Shown piece after piece: positions 56,353 to 64,000 of a DNA stretch of 64,000 nt (position 1 is its first letter; every line of letters starts with the position of its first letter). Location of the stretch: assembly GCF_025506275.1 (NCBI RefSeq), contig NZ_QYCP01000094.1, forward strand, positions 1 through 64,000, written 5' to 3'. The DNA comes from Brevibacterium permense (lineage in GTDB: Bacteria; Actinomycetota; Actinomycetes; Actinomycetales; Brevibacteriaceae). The position numbers and the translations under genes are program-made. The notes beneath the pieces are model-generated. The model was not told the DNA's origin. It did not search any database and was given only the letters and a program-made list of their open reading frames with translations.

Positions 56353-57400
56353 TTCTAGACGCTTCGACGACCGCCTGTGCTCTCTCTGCGTGGTCGCGCA
56401 GGGCGTCGATGAGCTCGGGTGGGTGGAGCACTTCGATCTCGGCGGGGATGGACGCAAGGGTGGCCGCGACCCACCTGAGGTCCCAGAATCCGCAGGTGAT
56501 GCGCACACCATCGGACGCCTCAGTGATGGTGGCGCTCCGGGTGGGGAACCATTCCTTCGCTTCCCGCGCCGAGGCGGCCGTGCGCAGAACGACGGTGTGC
56601 GGGTACGCGGTGGTGGTCACGGCTGCGGACACAGCCGCCTCGGCGTCGGGGTGCTCACGTGGGGTGATGCTCAATGTCGTCGCGTGGACCCAGCTCATCC
56701 GGTCGAGGCGGAAGACCCGATGGTCATCGCGATCGAGGTCGAAGGCGAAGAGGTACCAGTGCGCACCGAAGACGACGAGACGGATCGGTTCAACGCGGCG
56801 GGGCGTCGAGGGGTGGTCGCCGGTCGGGCCGGCGGACGCTTTGGCAGTCGCGGTGCCGGACGCGTCGGCGATCGGGCAGTCGGCCGGGCCGGTGACGATG
56901 CGGTAGTCGACGTCAGGGCGTTGCATCTTCCGGTAGTCGAAGGTCGCGATCGTCGACGCATTGATCGCCGAGGCGAGCGTGATGACCGCGCTGATGTCGA
57001 CTCCGGGTGCGTGGCCTTCGGAAACAGACACAGCCGTCGAGATATCGGCGACGGTCGCGCGCATCGCCGCCGGGAACATCGTCTGCAGCTTCGTCGTCGC
57101 CGATTCCGCGTGTTCGGTGTCCAGGCCCGCTCCGCGCAGGAGTGCCAGGCCGACCGCGGTGGCCAGCGCCTCCCCTGCCTCGAGCTGCAGAGGCGGCAGC
57201 ACCGTCCGCGATTCGGCGCGATAGCCCCCGGTCAGGCCCGGTGCCGAGGAGATGATGTAGCCGAGACCGCGCAATTCGGCGATATCTCGACGGATGGTTC
57301 GTGGGGTGACGCCGAAGCGGTCGGCAAGCTCGACGGCAGTGGAGCTCCTGCCGGATGCGAACAGACCGAGCAGGCTCAAGAGTCGCGTCTCCGACCGCAT
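56345..57400 (-). CDS. WYL-domain transcriptional regulator (YafY-like)
   Basis: A 351-residue regulator. The N-terminal winged HTH (RLLSLLGLFASGRSSTAVEL, ADRFGVTPRTIRRDIAELRG) is of the DeoR/YafY type. The WYL domain, about residues 160-240, includes WYLFAFDLDRDDHRVFRLDR-like sequence (HWYLFAFDLDRDDHRVFR), with the WYL triplet intact. A C-terminal WCX-like region follows. The ATG at 57400 gives the standard MRSETRLLSLL start; a longer frame is not homologous. It is divergent from the DinB-fold gene and may control it. Confidence 0.93.
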   Translation of the reverse strand: MRSETRLLSLLGLFASGRSSTAVELADRFGVTPRTIRRDIAELRGLGYIISSAPGLTGGYRAESRTVLPPLQLEAGEALATAVGLALLRGAGLDTEHAESATTKLQTMFPAAMRATVADISTAVSVSEGHAPGVDISAVITLASAINASTIATFDYRKMQRPDVDYRIVTGPADCPIADASGTATAKASAGPTGDHPSTPRRVEPIRLVVFGAHWYLFAFDLDRDDHRVFRLDRMSWVHATTLSITPREHPDAEAAVSAAVTTTAYPHTVVLRTAASAREAKEWFPTRSATITEASDGVRITCGFWDLRWVAATLASIPAEIEVLHPPELIDALRDHAERAQAVVEASRTT

Positions 57401-57525
57401 TCCACCTCCGAACGAGAAACATTCGTCGACCTTGTTGATGCGGACATTATATGTCCGCGTCACATCTGACGATAGGATCACCGCTTCAGCAATCCGGCCG
57501 CGGCGGACATCGCATAGGAGAGATC

Positions 57526-58128
57526 ATGCCGTTCTTCACCCCTTCCGTCACGAGCGAAGCCGACGCAGCGTTCACCTACCTCACGCAGCAGTGCACCCAG
57601 CTCAAGCTCACGGCTCTGGGCCTGACCGATGAGCAGGCCCGCAGCACGCCGAAGGCCAGTGGATTGAGTATCGCGGGCCTCATCGTTCACGGAGCCCAGG
57701 TGGTCAATAACTGGCTCATTCAAGTCAAGGAGCCGACGCGAGAGGTCGGCGAGGACGACTACCGGGCGGTCAACGAAAAGTTGGGGCTGATGGCGATGTT
57801 CGACGGGTCCGCTCTCCCCGACCTCGACATCACCGAGGCGGTCGCAATCTTCGACAAGGTCATCGACGGGATCGAAGACGCGAGGGCCGCAGTCGACGAC
57901 GCAGGGACCGACCTCGGCACCGAAGTTCCGATGCCCTACAACCCGTGGATGCCCAACGATTTCACTATGACCGTGCGCTGGATCCTGTGGCACCTGGCCA
58001 CCGAGATCGCCCGCCACGCCGGTCACGCGGACATCATCCGCGAGTCGATCGACGGCGCGATCGCCTACCAGCTCAACGCTCAGGCGGACGGCGAACCGTG
58101 GCCGCCCGAGGGCATGGACTGGAGCTGA
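57526..58128 (+). CDS. DinB-fold (DUF664-like) protein
   Basis: A 200-residue four-helix-bundle protein of the DinB superfamily, members of which can be metal-dependent, thiol-linked transferases (mycothiol-linked in actinobacteria). Metal-site candidates are the histidine in GLIVHGAQVVNNWLI (near residue 60) and HLATEIARHAGHADIIRE near residue 165, the HxxxH-type pair. The ATG at 57526 is behind TAGGAGAG. It is divergent from the WYL regulator (125 nt apart) and convergent with aceB across a family 2 repeat. Confidence 0.87.
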   Translation: MPFFTPSVTSEADAAFTYLTQQCTQLKLTALGLTDEQARSTPKASGLSIAGLIVHGAQVVNNWLIQVKEPTREVGEDDYRAVNEKLGLMAMFDGSALPDLDITEAVAIFDKVIDGIEDARAAVDDAGTDLGTEVPMPYNPWMPNDFTMTVRWILWHLATEIARHAGHADIIRESIDGAIAYQLNAQADGEPWPPEGMDWS

Positions 58129-58152
58129 GTCCCCACACGACCCCGCCCAAAA

Positions 58153-58208
58153 CTACCCGACGGCGGCCCAGCAACCTCGCGCGAGGTTGCTGGGCCGCCG
58201 TCGGGTAG
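58153..58208. repeat. Palindromic repeat, family 2, copy C (perfect)
   Basis: A 27-bp perfect stem (58153-58179 with 58182-58208), nearly identical to copy B. At one position copy B has T paired with A (CCTGACGG) and here it is C paired with G (CCCGACGG), so both arms changed together. It lies between the convergent DinB-fold and aceB genes, where it can terminate both. Confidence 0.92.
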
Positions 58209-58214
58209 CAATTG

Positions 58215-59822
58215 TTAGGCGACGAAGGCTTCGCTGGCCTTGGACACCCGGTCGACCAGGTGGTCGGTGTAGGCCGGCATGGTGAGGAACTCGGCGAACT
58301 CCTCGCCCATTGCCGTCTCGCGGAAGATCTCCACGGCCTCATCGAAGTGATCATCGGCGATGCGCTGCATCAAAGCCAGCTCCTCGCCGAGGTAGCGCTC
58401 CACCAAACGCGAGGTCAGCTGCTGACCGTTGTCCAGAGTCACCTCGTGGCGGATCCACTGCCAGATCTGCGAGCGGCAGATCTCAGCCGTCGACACGTCT
58501 TCGAGCTGGTTCTCCAGAGCCACGTGCCCGTTTCCGCCGAGCCATTCGTTCATGTATCCGATGGCCACGCGGATGTTCACCCGCACACCCTCTTCGGTCA
58601 CGACCGGCTCGAGACCGGTGATGTCGAGGATGTTCTCGCTGGTCACCTGCACATCGGGACGCTTGTTCTCCAGCTGGTGCGGCTGCGATCCCAGAGCAGC
58701 GTCGAACACGGCCAGAGCTGCCGGAACCAGAGCCGGGTCGGCCACCCAGGTGCCGTCGAAGCCCTGCCAGGCCTCTCGGGCCTTGTCCTCACGCATGCGC
58801 TCGAACTCGGAGGCCACGAACTCCTGATCCGGGTGATCGGCCATGAGGTTGGACATCGTGCCGATCGCGTGTGCTCCGCGACGGTGGCAGGTGGCCACGA
58901 GCCGGTCCGTGAAGGCCTTCATCAGCGGCAGGTCCATCGTCAGACGTTCGCGGTCGGGCAGAACGTAGTCGGTGGTGTTGCGCAGGTTCTTCACCACGGA
59001 GAACAGGTAGTCCCAACCGGCGGCCTCGAGACCTGCGCAGTGCTCGCGCAGCTCGAAGAGGATCTCTTCCATCTGGAACACCGCAGTGATCGTCTCGATG
59101 TGCGCGGTGGCCCGGATGGTGCCGTGCGGGATGCCCAGCATGTTCTGCGCCAGGACGAACACCTTGTTCCACAGGCGTGCCTCCTGCGAGGACTCGAGCT
59201 TCGGCAGGTAGAAGTACGGGCCGGAGCCGTTGTCGATGAGGTAGCGGGCGTTGTGGAAGAAGTACAGGCCGAAGTCGACGAGGGCACCGGAGGTTGAGAA
59301 TTCCTGGCCGTTGTCATCGACGTAGATCAGGTGCTTCTCGGGCAGGTGCCAACCGCGAGGGCGCAGTCCGATGGTCGGCTGGTTGTCGTTGTTGACGCCG
59401 GGCAGCTGTCCGCGGATAGCGCGGAAGAGGTTGACCTGCCCGCCGATGACGTTGGCCCAGGTGGGGCTCGTGGCGTCTTCGAGGTCGGCCAGCCACACCT
59501 TCGCCTGCGAGTTCAGCGCCGCCACGACCTCATCCTCGGTGACCGGGCCGGTGAGCTCCACGCGGCGGTCTTCGAGGCCGGGGGCGCCGGCGGATCCGGC
59601 GACCGACCAGGAGCGGTCGGCGCGAATGCGTGCGGTCTCGGGCTTGAAACGGGGGAGGGTTCCGCCGTTCATCTCGGTCGCGCGGGCACGGCGCGTGCGC
59701 AGCACGTCGCAGATGGTGCCGGCGAACTCGTCGTGGAGCTTGGCGATGAACGTCAGAGCAGGCTCCGAAAGGACGGTGCCGAAGCCGGTTTCGAGCGGCG
59801 CGTTGATCTTGATGTAAGACAT
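58215..59822 (-). CDS. aceB: Malate synthase
   Basis: Condenses glyoxylate with acetyl-CoA to malate, the second step of the glyoxylate bypass. The 535-residue size and sequence match malate synthase A: WLADLEDATSPTWANVIGGQ, RPRGWHLPEKHLIYVD, YFYLPKLESSQEARLWN (metal Glu region), GTIRATAHIETITAVFQMEE (catalytic Arg/Glu) and NLRNTTDYVLPDR. The ATG at 59822 follows GAGGAG; the longer frame is not homologous. It is downstream of aceA on the same strand with a strong intergenic hairpin. Confidence 0.97.
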   Translation of the reverse strand: MSYIKINAPLETGFGTVLSEPALTFIAKLHDEFAGTICDVLRTRRARATEMNGGTLPRFKPETARIRADRSWSVAGSAGAPGLEDRRVELTGPVTEDEVVAALNSQAKVWLADLEDATSPTWANVIGGQVNLFRAIRGQLPGVNNDNQPTIGLRPRGWHLPEKHLIYVDDNGQEFSTSGALVDFGLYFFHNARYLIDNGSGPYFYLPKLESSQEARLWNKVFVLAQNMLGIPHGTIRATAHIETITAVFQMEEILFELREHCAGLEAAGWDYLFSVVKNLRNTTDYVLPDRERLTMDLPLMKAFTDRLVATCHRRGAHAIGTMSNLMADHPDQEFVASEFERMREDKAREAWQGFDGTWVADPALVPAALAVFDAALGSQPHQLENKRPDVQVTSENILDITGLEPVVTEEGVRVNIRVAIGYMNEWLGGNGHVALENQLEDVSTAEICRSQIWQWIRHEVTLDNGQQLTSRLVERYLGEELALMQRIADDHFDEAVEIFRETAMGEEFAEFLTMPAYTDHLVDRVSKASEAFVA

Positions 59823-60021
59823 GGGCTTCTCCTCACCCGTCGTAGTGTGTGCCTGGAATGTGCGGCTGGTTCTGTGGGTGATCCTCGCCGAGGCGGCTCT
59901 GCCGTGATCGTGAGCGTTCCCGTGGGATCGTGGCGGGGTTTCGATTCGTCTGTGGTGTGACGGAGCGGATCGACAATGTAAACCCCGTGAAAACACTGCC
60001 GATCCGCCCCGGGTTCTGGGT

Positions 60022-60056
60022 GGGTTCATCCCCGCTGGTCAGCGGGGTGTGAACCC
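60022..60056 (-). other. Extended hairpin between aceA and aceB
   Basis: CCCCGCTG (60030-60037) pairs with CAGCGGGG (60040-60047), and outer arms GGGTTCA/TGAACCC (60022-60028, 60050-60056) extend the stem across a 1-2 nt mismatch. It starts 9 nt after the aceA stop. No U tract follows, so it may be an attenuator or an mRNA stabiliser that sets the aceA:aceB ratio. Confidence 0.6.
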
Positions 60057-60064
60057 GGTGCGGC

Positions 60065-61375
60065 TCAGTGGAACTGAGCGGTTTCGGTGGAGCCGGCCAG
60101 TGCGGTGGTCGAGGACTCCGGGTTGACCGCGGTCGAAACCAGGTCGAAGTATCCGGTGCCGACCTCGCGCTGGTGGCGGGTCGCGGTGTATCCGCGTTCT
60201 TCGGCTGCGAACTCGCGTTCCTGCAGGTCGACGTATGCCTTCATCTGTTCGCGGGCGTAGCCGTGAGCCAGATCGAACATCGAGTAGTTGAGGGCGTGGA
60301 AGCCGGCCAGGGTGATGAACTGGAACTTGTAGCCCATGGCTCCGAGCTCGCGCTGGAACTTCGCGATGGTCGAATCGTCGAGGTGCTTGCGCCAGTTGAA
60401 CGACGGCGAGCAGTTGTAGGACAGCATCTGATCCGGGTACTCGGCGTGGATCGCCTCGGCGAACTTCTTCGCAGCTTCGAGGTCGGGCGTCGAGGTCTCC
60501 ATCCACAGCAGGTCCGCGTAGGGAGCGTAGGACAGGCCGCGGGCGATGCCGGCTTCGAGTCCGTTCGTGATCTTGTAGAAGCCTTCGGCGGTGCGCTCAC
60601 CGGTGACGAACTGCTGGTCGCGCTCGTCGATGTCCGAGGTCATCAGCGTGGCTGCCTCGGCGTCGGTGCGTGCGATGACGAGGCTGGGCACGTTCTCGAC
60701 GTCGGCCGCGAGGCGGGCGGCGTTGAGGGTGCGGATGTGCTGCGAGGTCGGAACGAGGACCTTGCCGCCGAGGTGGCCGCACTTCTTCTCGGATCCGAGC
60801 TGATCCTCGAAGTGCACACCGGCTGCGCCAGCGGCGATCATCGAGCGCATGAGCTCGTACACGTTGATCGTGCCGCCGAAGCCTGCTTCCGCATCAGCGA
60901 CGATCGGAGCGAACCAGTCATCGACCTGCTTGTTGCCTTCCGAGGTCTCGATCTGGTCTGCGCGCATCAGAGCGTTGTTGATGCGGCGGACGACCTGCGG
61001 CACCGAGTTGGCCGGGTAGATCGACTGGTCGGGGTAGGTCTGGCCGGCGGCGTTCGCGTCGGCGGCGACCTGCCAACCGGAGAGGTAGATGGCGTTGAGG
61101 CCGGCCTTGACCTGCTCGACTGCCTGGTTGCCGGTCAGCGCACCGAGGGCGTTGACGTAGTCACCGGAGTGGATGTCGCCGGCGGTGATCTGGTTCCAGA
61201 GGCGCTCGGCTCCGTGACGGGCCAGCGTGTGCTCCTCAATCAGCGAACCGCGCAGTTTGACTACATCCTCGGGCTCGTAGTCGCGAGCGATTCCCGACCA
61301 GCGGGCGTTGGTGGCCCAGTCGCGGCGGATGGCTTCAGCATCGTGCAAGCTGCTCTGCGTGGTGTTCTCAGTCAT
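60065..61375 (-). CDS. aceA: Isocitrate lyase
   Basis: Cleaves isocitrate to glyoxylate and succinate, the first enzyme of the glyoxylate bypass. It is 436 residues long. The catalytic signature is [14 protein letters not shown], with the catalytic Cys; also present are [40 protein letters not shown] and [10 protein letters not shown]. The ATG at 61375 follows GAGAAGGA; the longer frame would cross into the divergent regulator promoter. It is divergent from a RamB-type regulator and upstream of aceB. Confidence 0.98.
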   Translation of the reverse strand: MTENTTQSSLHDAEAIRRDWATNARWSGIARDYEPEDVVKLRGSLIEEHTLARHGAERLWNQITAGDIHSGDYVNALGALTGNQAVEQVKAGLNAIYLSGWQVAADANAAGQTYPDQSIYPANSVPQVVRRINNALMRADQIETSEGNKQVDDWFAPIVADAEAGFGGTINVYELMRSMIAAGAAGVHFEDQLGSEKKCGHLGGKVLVPTSQHIRTLNAARLAADVENVPSLVIARTDAEAATLMTSDIDERDQQFVTGERTAEGFYKITNGLEAGIARGLSYAPYADLLWMETSTPDLEAAKKFAEAIHAEYPDQMLSYNCSPSFNWRKHLDDSTIAKFQRELGAMGYKFQFITLAGFHALNYSMFDLAHGYAREQMKAYVDLQEREFAAEERGYTATRHQREVGTGYFDLVSTAVNPESSTTALAGSTETAQFH

Positions 61376-61473
61376 TGTCCTTCTCTTTCTCGATCTCTCG
61401 GGGTTGTTGATGTATCCAGTCTGCGGGGGCCGCAAGGGCTCTCGCACTGAATTTTTGGATGAATAATCTCGAT

Positions 61474-61491
61474 ATTTCTGGTTCCAGAAAT
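61474..61491. promoter_or_regulatory. Palindromic operator between aceA and the RamB-type gene
   Basis: ATTTCTGG (61474-61481) and CCAGAAAT (61484-61491) form a perfect dyad with a TT centre. It lies in the AT-rich divergent promoter, about 100 nt before aceA and about 65-80 nt before the regulator, upstream of a CATACT -10-like element at 61505-61510. Confidence 0.65.
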
Positions 61492-61556
61492 TTCGCGGTT
61501 CTGTCATACTGTTTTTCAACCATGTGAACCAGCACACAGAAACCGAGGGAGGCGCC

Positions 61557-63008
61557 TTGAACAGCGTTGGCGCGGAAGTTGAGAGCGAAGATCAGCAGAC
61601 CGATCCACTCAGCATCGGCAGAAGAATCCGCTTTTTTCGCAAGAAGCGCGGTTTGACCCTCAACGAGCTGGGGCAGGAAGTGGGGCGTGCGGCCTCTCAG
61701 ATCTCGACGATCGAGAACGGCAAGCGAGAAACTTCTGTCACGCTCCTGGCCGCGATTGCGAAGGCGCTGAAGACAGATGTCTCCGAGCTCATCGACCCCG
61801 CTCCGATCGACGAACGACAGGCCCTCGAGCTGGAGGCCGAACGCAATCAGGCCTCCCCCATGTACTCTGCCCTGGGCCTGCCGCAGGTGCGGATCAAGTC
61901 GCTGCCGGCCGACGCCCTCGAGGCGATCGTGGGGCTTCAACGCCAGCTCGGCGAGGCCCTGGAACGGCGTGCGGCCACACCGGAGGAGGCCAGGCGGGCC
62001 AACCGTGAGCTGCGGGAACGGATGAAGGAGAAGAACAACTACTTCGCCGACCTCGAGGCCACCGCCGCCGAGCTGCTAGACCTCGTCGGCTACGAATCCG
62101 GAACGGTGTCTCAGCGGCAGACGGCGCTCATCGCCGAGAAGCTCGGCTTCAGCCTCCACTACGTCTCCGACCTGCCCGAATCGACCCGGTCGATCTCGGA
62201 TACCGCGAACAAACGGCTGTATCTACCCAACGCCGACGCCGCGTTCGATCCGCGGTCGCACCTGCTCATGAGCCTGGCTCCGCATGTGCTCGGCTATGAC
62301 TCCCCGAAGGACTTCCACGAATTCCTCCAGCAGCGCGTCGAGGCGAACTATCTGGCGGCCGCGATCCTGCTGCCCGAGTCCGCGGCCGTGCCGATGCTCG
62401 AGGAGGAGAAGAAGAAGCGGGTGCTCTCCGTCGAGCATCTGCGCGATATGTTCGGCGTCGGCTACGAGATGGCTGCCCACCGGTTCACAAACCTCGCCAC
62501 CGAGCACCTCGGGCTGCCCGTGCACTTCATGAAGGTCCACAATTCCGGCACGATCCACAAGGCGTACTCGAATGACGGGCTGCCGTTCCCCACCGATCCG
62601 CTGGGTGCGATCGAGGGACAGTTCGCGTGCAAACGCTTCACATCGCGCACCGTCTTCCGCGTCGCCGACCGCTTCAGCCCCTACTACCAGTACACCGATA
62701 CCCCTCACGGATCGTTCTGGTGCACCGCACGCGTGCTGCCCGGCGGCGACTTCGCCATCAGCGTCGGCGTCCCGTTCTCCCACGTCCGCTGGTTCGAAGG
62801 ACGGGAGTCACCGATCCGCTCGCAGTCCGGATGCCCGGATCCGTCCTGCTGCCGGCAGGCCCCGGATGACCTGGCCGAGAAATGGGAGGATCAGGCGCTG
62901 CCATCAGCCCGCATGCACGCCTCCCTGCTCGCCGCGGTCCCGCCCGGTGCGGTTCCCGGCGTCGACGACACCGAGGTCTACGAGTTCCTCGAACGCCATG
63001 CCGATTGA
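61557..63008 (+). CDS. ramB: RamB-type transcriptional regulator (acetate/glyoxylate metabolism)
   Basis: A 483-residue regulator of the RamB family, known in Corynebacterium as a repressor of aceA, aceB and acetate-activation genes. The N-terminal HTH_3 domain is [20 protein letters not shown] through [21 protein letters not shown] middle IrrE/ImmA-like (M78) region follows and contains [20 protein letters not shown]. The C-terminal short-chain fatty acyl regulator domain has [17 protein letters not shown] cysteines. The TTG at 61557 has GGGAGG 4 nt upstream; a GTG at 61524 is an alternative without a ribosome binding site. Position opposite aceA supports the name. Confidence 0.9.
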   Translation: MNSVGAEVESEDQQTDPLSIGRRIRFFRKKRGLTLNELGQEVGRAASQISTIENGKRETSVTLLAAIAKALKTDVSELIDPAPIDERQALELEAERNQASPMYSALGLPQVRIKSLPADALEAIVGLQRQLGEALERRAATPEEARRANRELRERMKEKNNYFADLEATAAELLDLVGYESGTVSQRQTALIAEKLGFSLHYVSDLPESTRSISDTANKRLYLPNADAAFDPRSHLLMSLAPHVLGYDSPKDFHEFLQQRVEANYLAAAILLPESAAVPMLEEEKKKRVLSVEHLRDMFGVGYEMAAHRFTNLATEHLGLPVHFMKVHNSGTIHKAYSNDGLPFPTDPLGAIEGQFACKRFTSRTVFRVADRFSPYYQYTDTPHGSFWCTARVLPGGDFAISVGVPFSHVRWFEGRESPIRSQSGCPDPSCCRQAPDDLAEKWEDQALPSARMHASLLAAVPPGAVPGVDDTEVYEFLERHAD

Positions 63009-63098
63009 TCAACGGCACCGATCAACGGTGCAGAAAACCCTCGCCGAGGCGACTCCCCCACTTCGGGTGCGCCCTGACCGCCGCTGACGCGAGGGGGC

Positions 63099-64000
63099 CT
63101 ACTCCGCCAGGACTTCGGCCAGACGGACGAGCATGAGTTCGCGCCACCACAGATACTCGTGCCCGCCCACGAACGGTCGGGGTACGAAGTCGATGCCGCG
63201 AGCAGCGAACTCCTCGGTCGCCTCGGCTACTGAGTCCGCAATGACAGACTCGAGGATCCCGTGGTCGACACTGAACGTCGGATGAGCGACGGTCGTCGTC
63301 CGGGTTTCCAACGTCGGAGATTCCGGTTCTCCCGCGGTTCCACCCGGCTCACCGTCGGCTCGGCTCGGCGAGAGATCCCAGATCCTGCGCCCCCGATCGT
63401 CGGATTCCCAGAACGACGGCGAAAGGCAGATCCCGCGGAACGCTTCCGGATGTCGCAGGGAGAAGAAAGCCGCGGCCAGTCCGCCGTACGAGGCGCCCGC
63501 GACGATCGTGCGGGCCGAAACCTCCGGCGCCATCTGACGAACGAGTGCGAGGACGCTGTCGCAGAACCGCGGATTCATCACGAGGTCATCGGCGCGCTGG
63601 CCGACGGCCGCGTCCTCGTCGGGGCCGTCGTCCCCGACGGGTGCATGGTCGACGGCGATAACCACCGACGGAGGAGACACAAGCTCGTCGATCGCAGCGA
63701 GCAGTCCCCCGCGGATGAACCGCTCTCCGTCGAAGACGACGAGCACCGGAGCCGAGGCGGGACCTCGCTGCGGCCTGTGGGTCCAGATCCGCCTCGGCGC
63801 GGAACCGAGGGTGATGACCTGTTCGTCGACGTCGGATCGACCTTCGCCTGCCCCGCTGTGGGGGTCGGTCACCGGCCGGTCCCCACCCGTCCAGATCAGG
63901 GGCCGGGCATCGGGTGCGGCGAGCTCGAGGACCTGTTTCCTGCGCATGTCCGTGACCGTGCGCAGGTCGTGGTCACCGGCGGGCACGAATCCCCGCTCGA
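63099..64000 (-). CDS. Enterochelin esterase-like hydrolase (5' end beyond the window)
   Basis: An alpha/beta hydrolase of the Fes/IroD esterase family. Visible parts are LVVFDGERFIRGG, IAVDHAP, the nucleophile elbow IVAGASYGGLAAAFFSLRHP with the serine, CLSPSFWESD and the catalytic histidine region FVGGHEYLWWRE. The N-terminal part (DHDLRTVTDMRRKQVLELAA) resembles the Fes-type accessory domain and the frame stays open to 64000 without a stop, so the gene starts outside. An Asp/Glu/Gly-rich insert (GDDGPDEDAAVGQ) is seen around the middle. It would hydrolyse ferric-siderophore esters in the cytoplasm to release iron, or another ester. Confidence 0.85.
   Translation of the reverse strand, partial: ERGFVPAGDHDLRTVTDMRRKQVLELAAPDARPLIWTGGDRPVTDPHSGAGEGRSDVDEQVITLGSAPRRIWTHRPQRGPASAPVLVVFDGERFIRGGLLAAIDELVSPPSVVIAVDHAPVGDDGPDEDAAVGQRADDLVMNPRFCDSVLALVRQMAPEVSARTIVAGASYGGLAAAFFSLRHPEAFRGICLSPSFWESDDRGRRIWDLSPSRADGEPGGTAGEPESPTLETRTTTVAHPTFSVDHGILESVIADSVAEATEEFAARGIDFVPRPFVGGHEYLWWRELMLVRLAEVLAE

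Noticed and set aside
23944..58208. CRISPR repeats as an explanation for the recurrent palindromes
   Set aside because: Copies are scattered singly, not in regular arrays with spacers, and no cas genes are present.

Overview
This is a high-GC chromosomal window from an actinobacterium. Gene content and style point to the Micrococcales, most likely a Brevibacterium-like organism: ectABC, a RamB-type regulator next to the glyoxylate-shunt genes, an IdeR/DtxR-type iron box, many GTG/TTG starts, a probable leaderless transcript and dense ATGA/GTGA gene overlaps. The genus is inferred from content, not proven. I see no rRNA or tRNA genes, phage genes, transposases or CRISPR array.

Layout. 1-5.6 kb: sodium:alanine symporter, two small unknown proteins (one secreted) and the ectoine operon ectABC on the minus strand. 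6.1-12.7 kb: minus-strand glycine/serine operon gcvP-gcvT-gcvH-sdaA behind a glycine riboswitch, converting glycine to C1 units and serine to pyruvate. 13-16.3 kb: TetR regulator bracketed by palindromic repeats, an SDR enzyme and a DUF1990-phosphotransferase fusion. 16.4-20.5 kb: a wrecked LysR gene divergent from an intact acyl-CoA operon (CaiB-type CoA transferase, acyl-CoA dehydrogenase, SDR). 20.6-24.6 kb: membrane acyltransferase, amidohydrolase, small membrane protein. 24.9-35.2 kb: one long minus-strand block in the order ureA-B-C-F-D-G followed by a five-gene nickel/peptide-type ABC importer; ureE is absent and UreG carries a His-rich tail.

35.4-46.1 kb is the most interesting part. 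A minus-strand unit encodes a cytochrome P450, a glutamine-synthetase-like ligase, a solute-binding-like protein without signal peptide, and two class I glutamine amidotransferase-like hydrolases. Divergent to it is a plus-strand unit with a ferredoxin-NADP reductase-type flavoprotein, a short flavodoxin, a GntR regulator and a soluble Cache-domain protein. An APC-family permease follows. I read it as an inducible catabolic system for an amine: uptake by the permease, gamma-glutamylation by the GS-like enzyme, oxidation by a flavodoxin-driven P450, and release of glutamate by the amidohydrolases, with two cytoplasmic ligand-binding modules of unknown role.

46.5-50.7 kb: siderophore ABC importer with an IdeR-type box upstream. 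50.7-58.2 kb: inositol-phosphatase family protein, small HTH protein, large FAD/Fe-S oxidoreductase, universal stress protein, WYL regulator and DinB-fold protein. 58.2-63 kb: aceB, aceA and the divergent RamB-type regulator, a complete glyoxylate bypass module. The window ends inside an enterochelin-esterase-like gene.

Two families of palindromic intergenic repeats (three copies each) show paired base changes between copies, so their hairpins appear to be maintained. A short motif, CTCGCCGAGGCGG, is strikingly frequent throughout.
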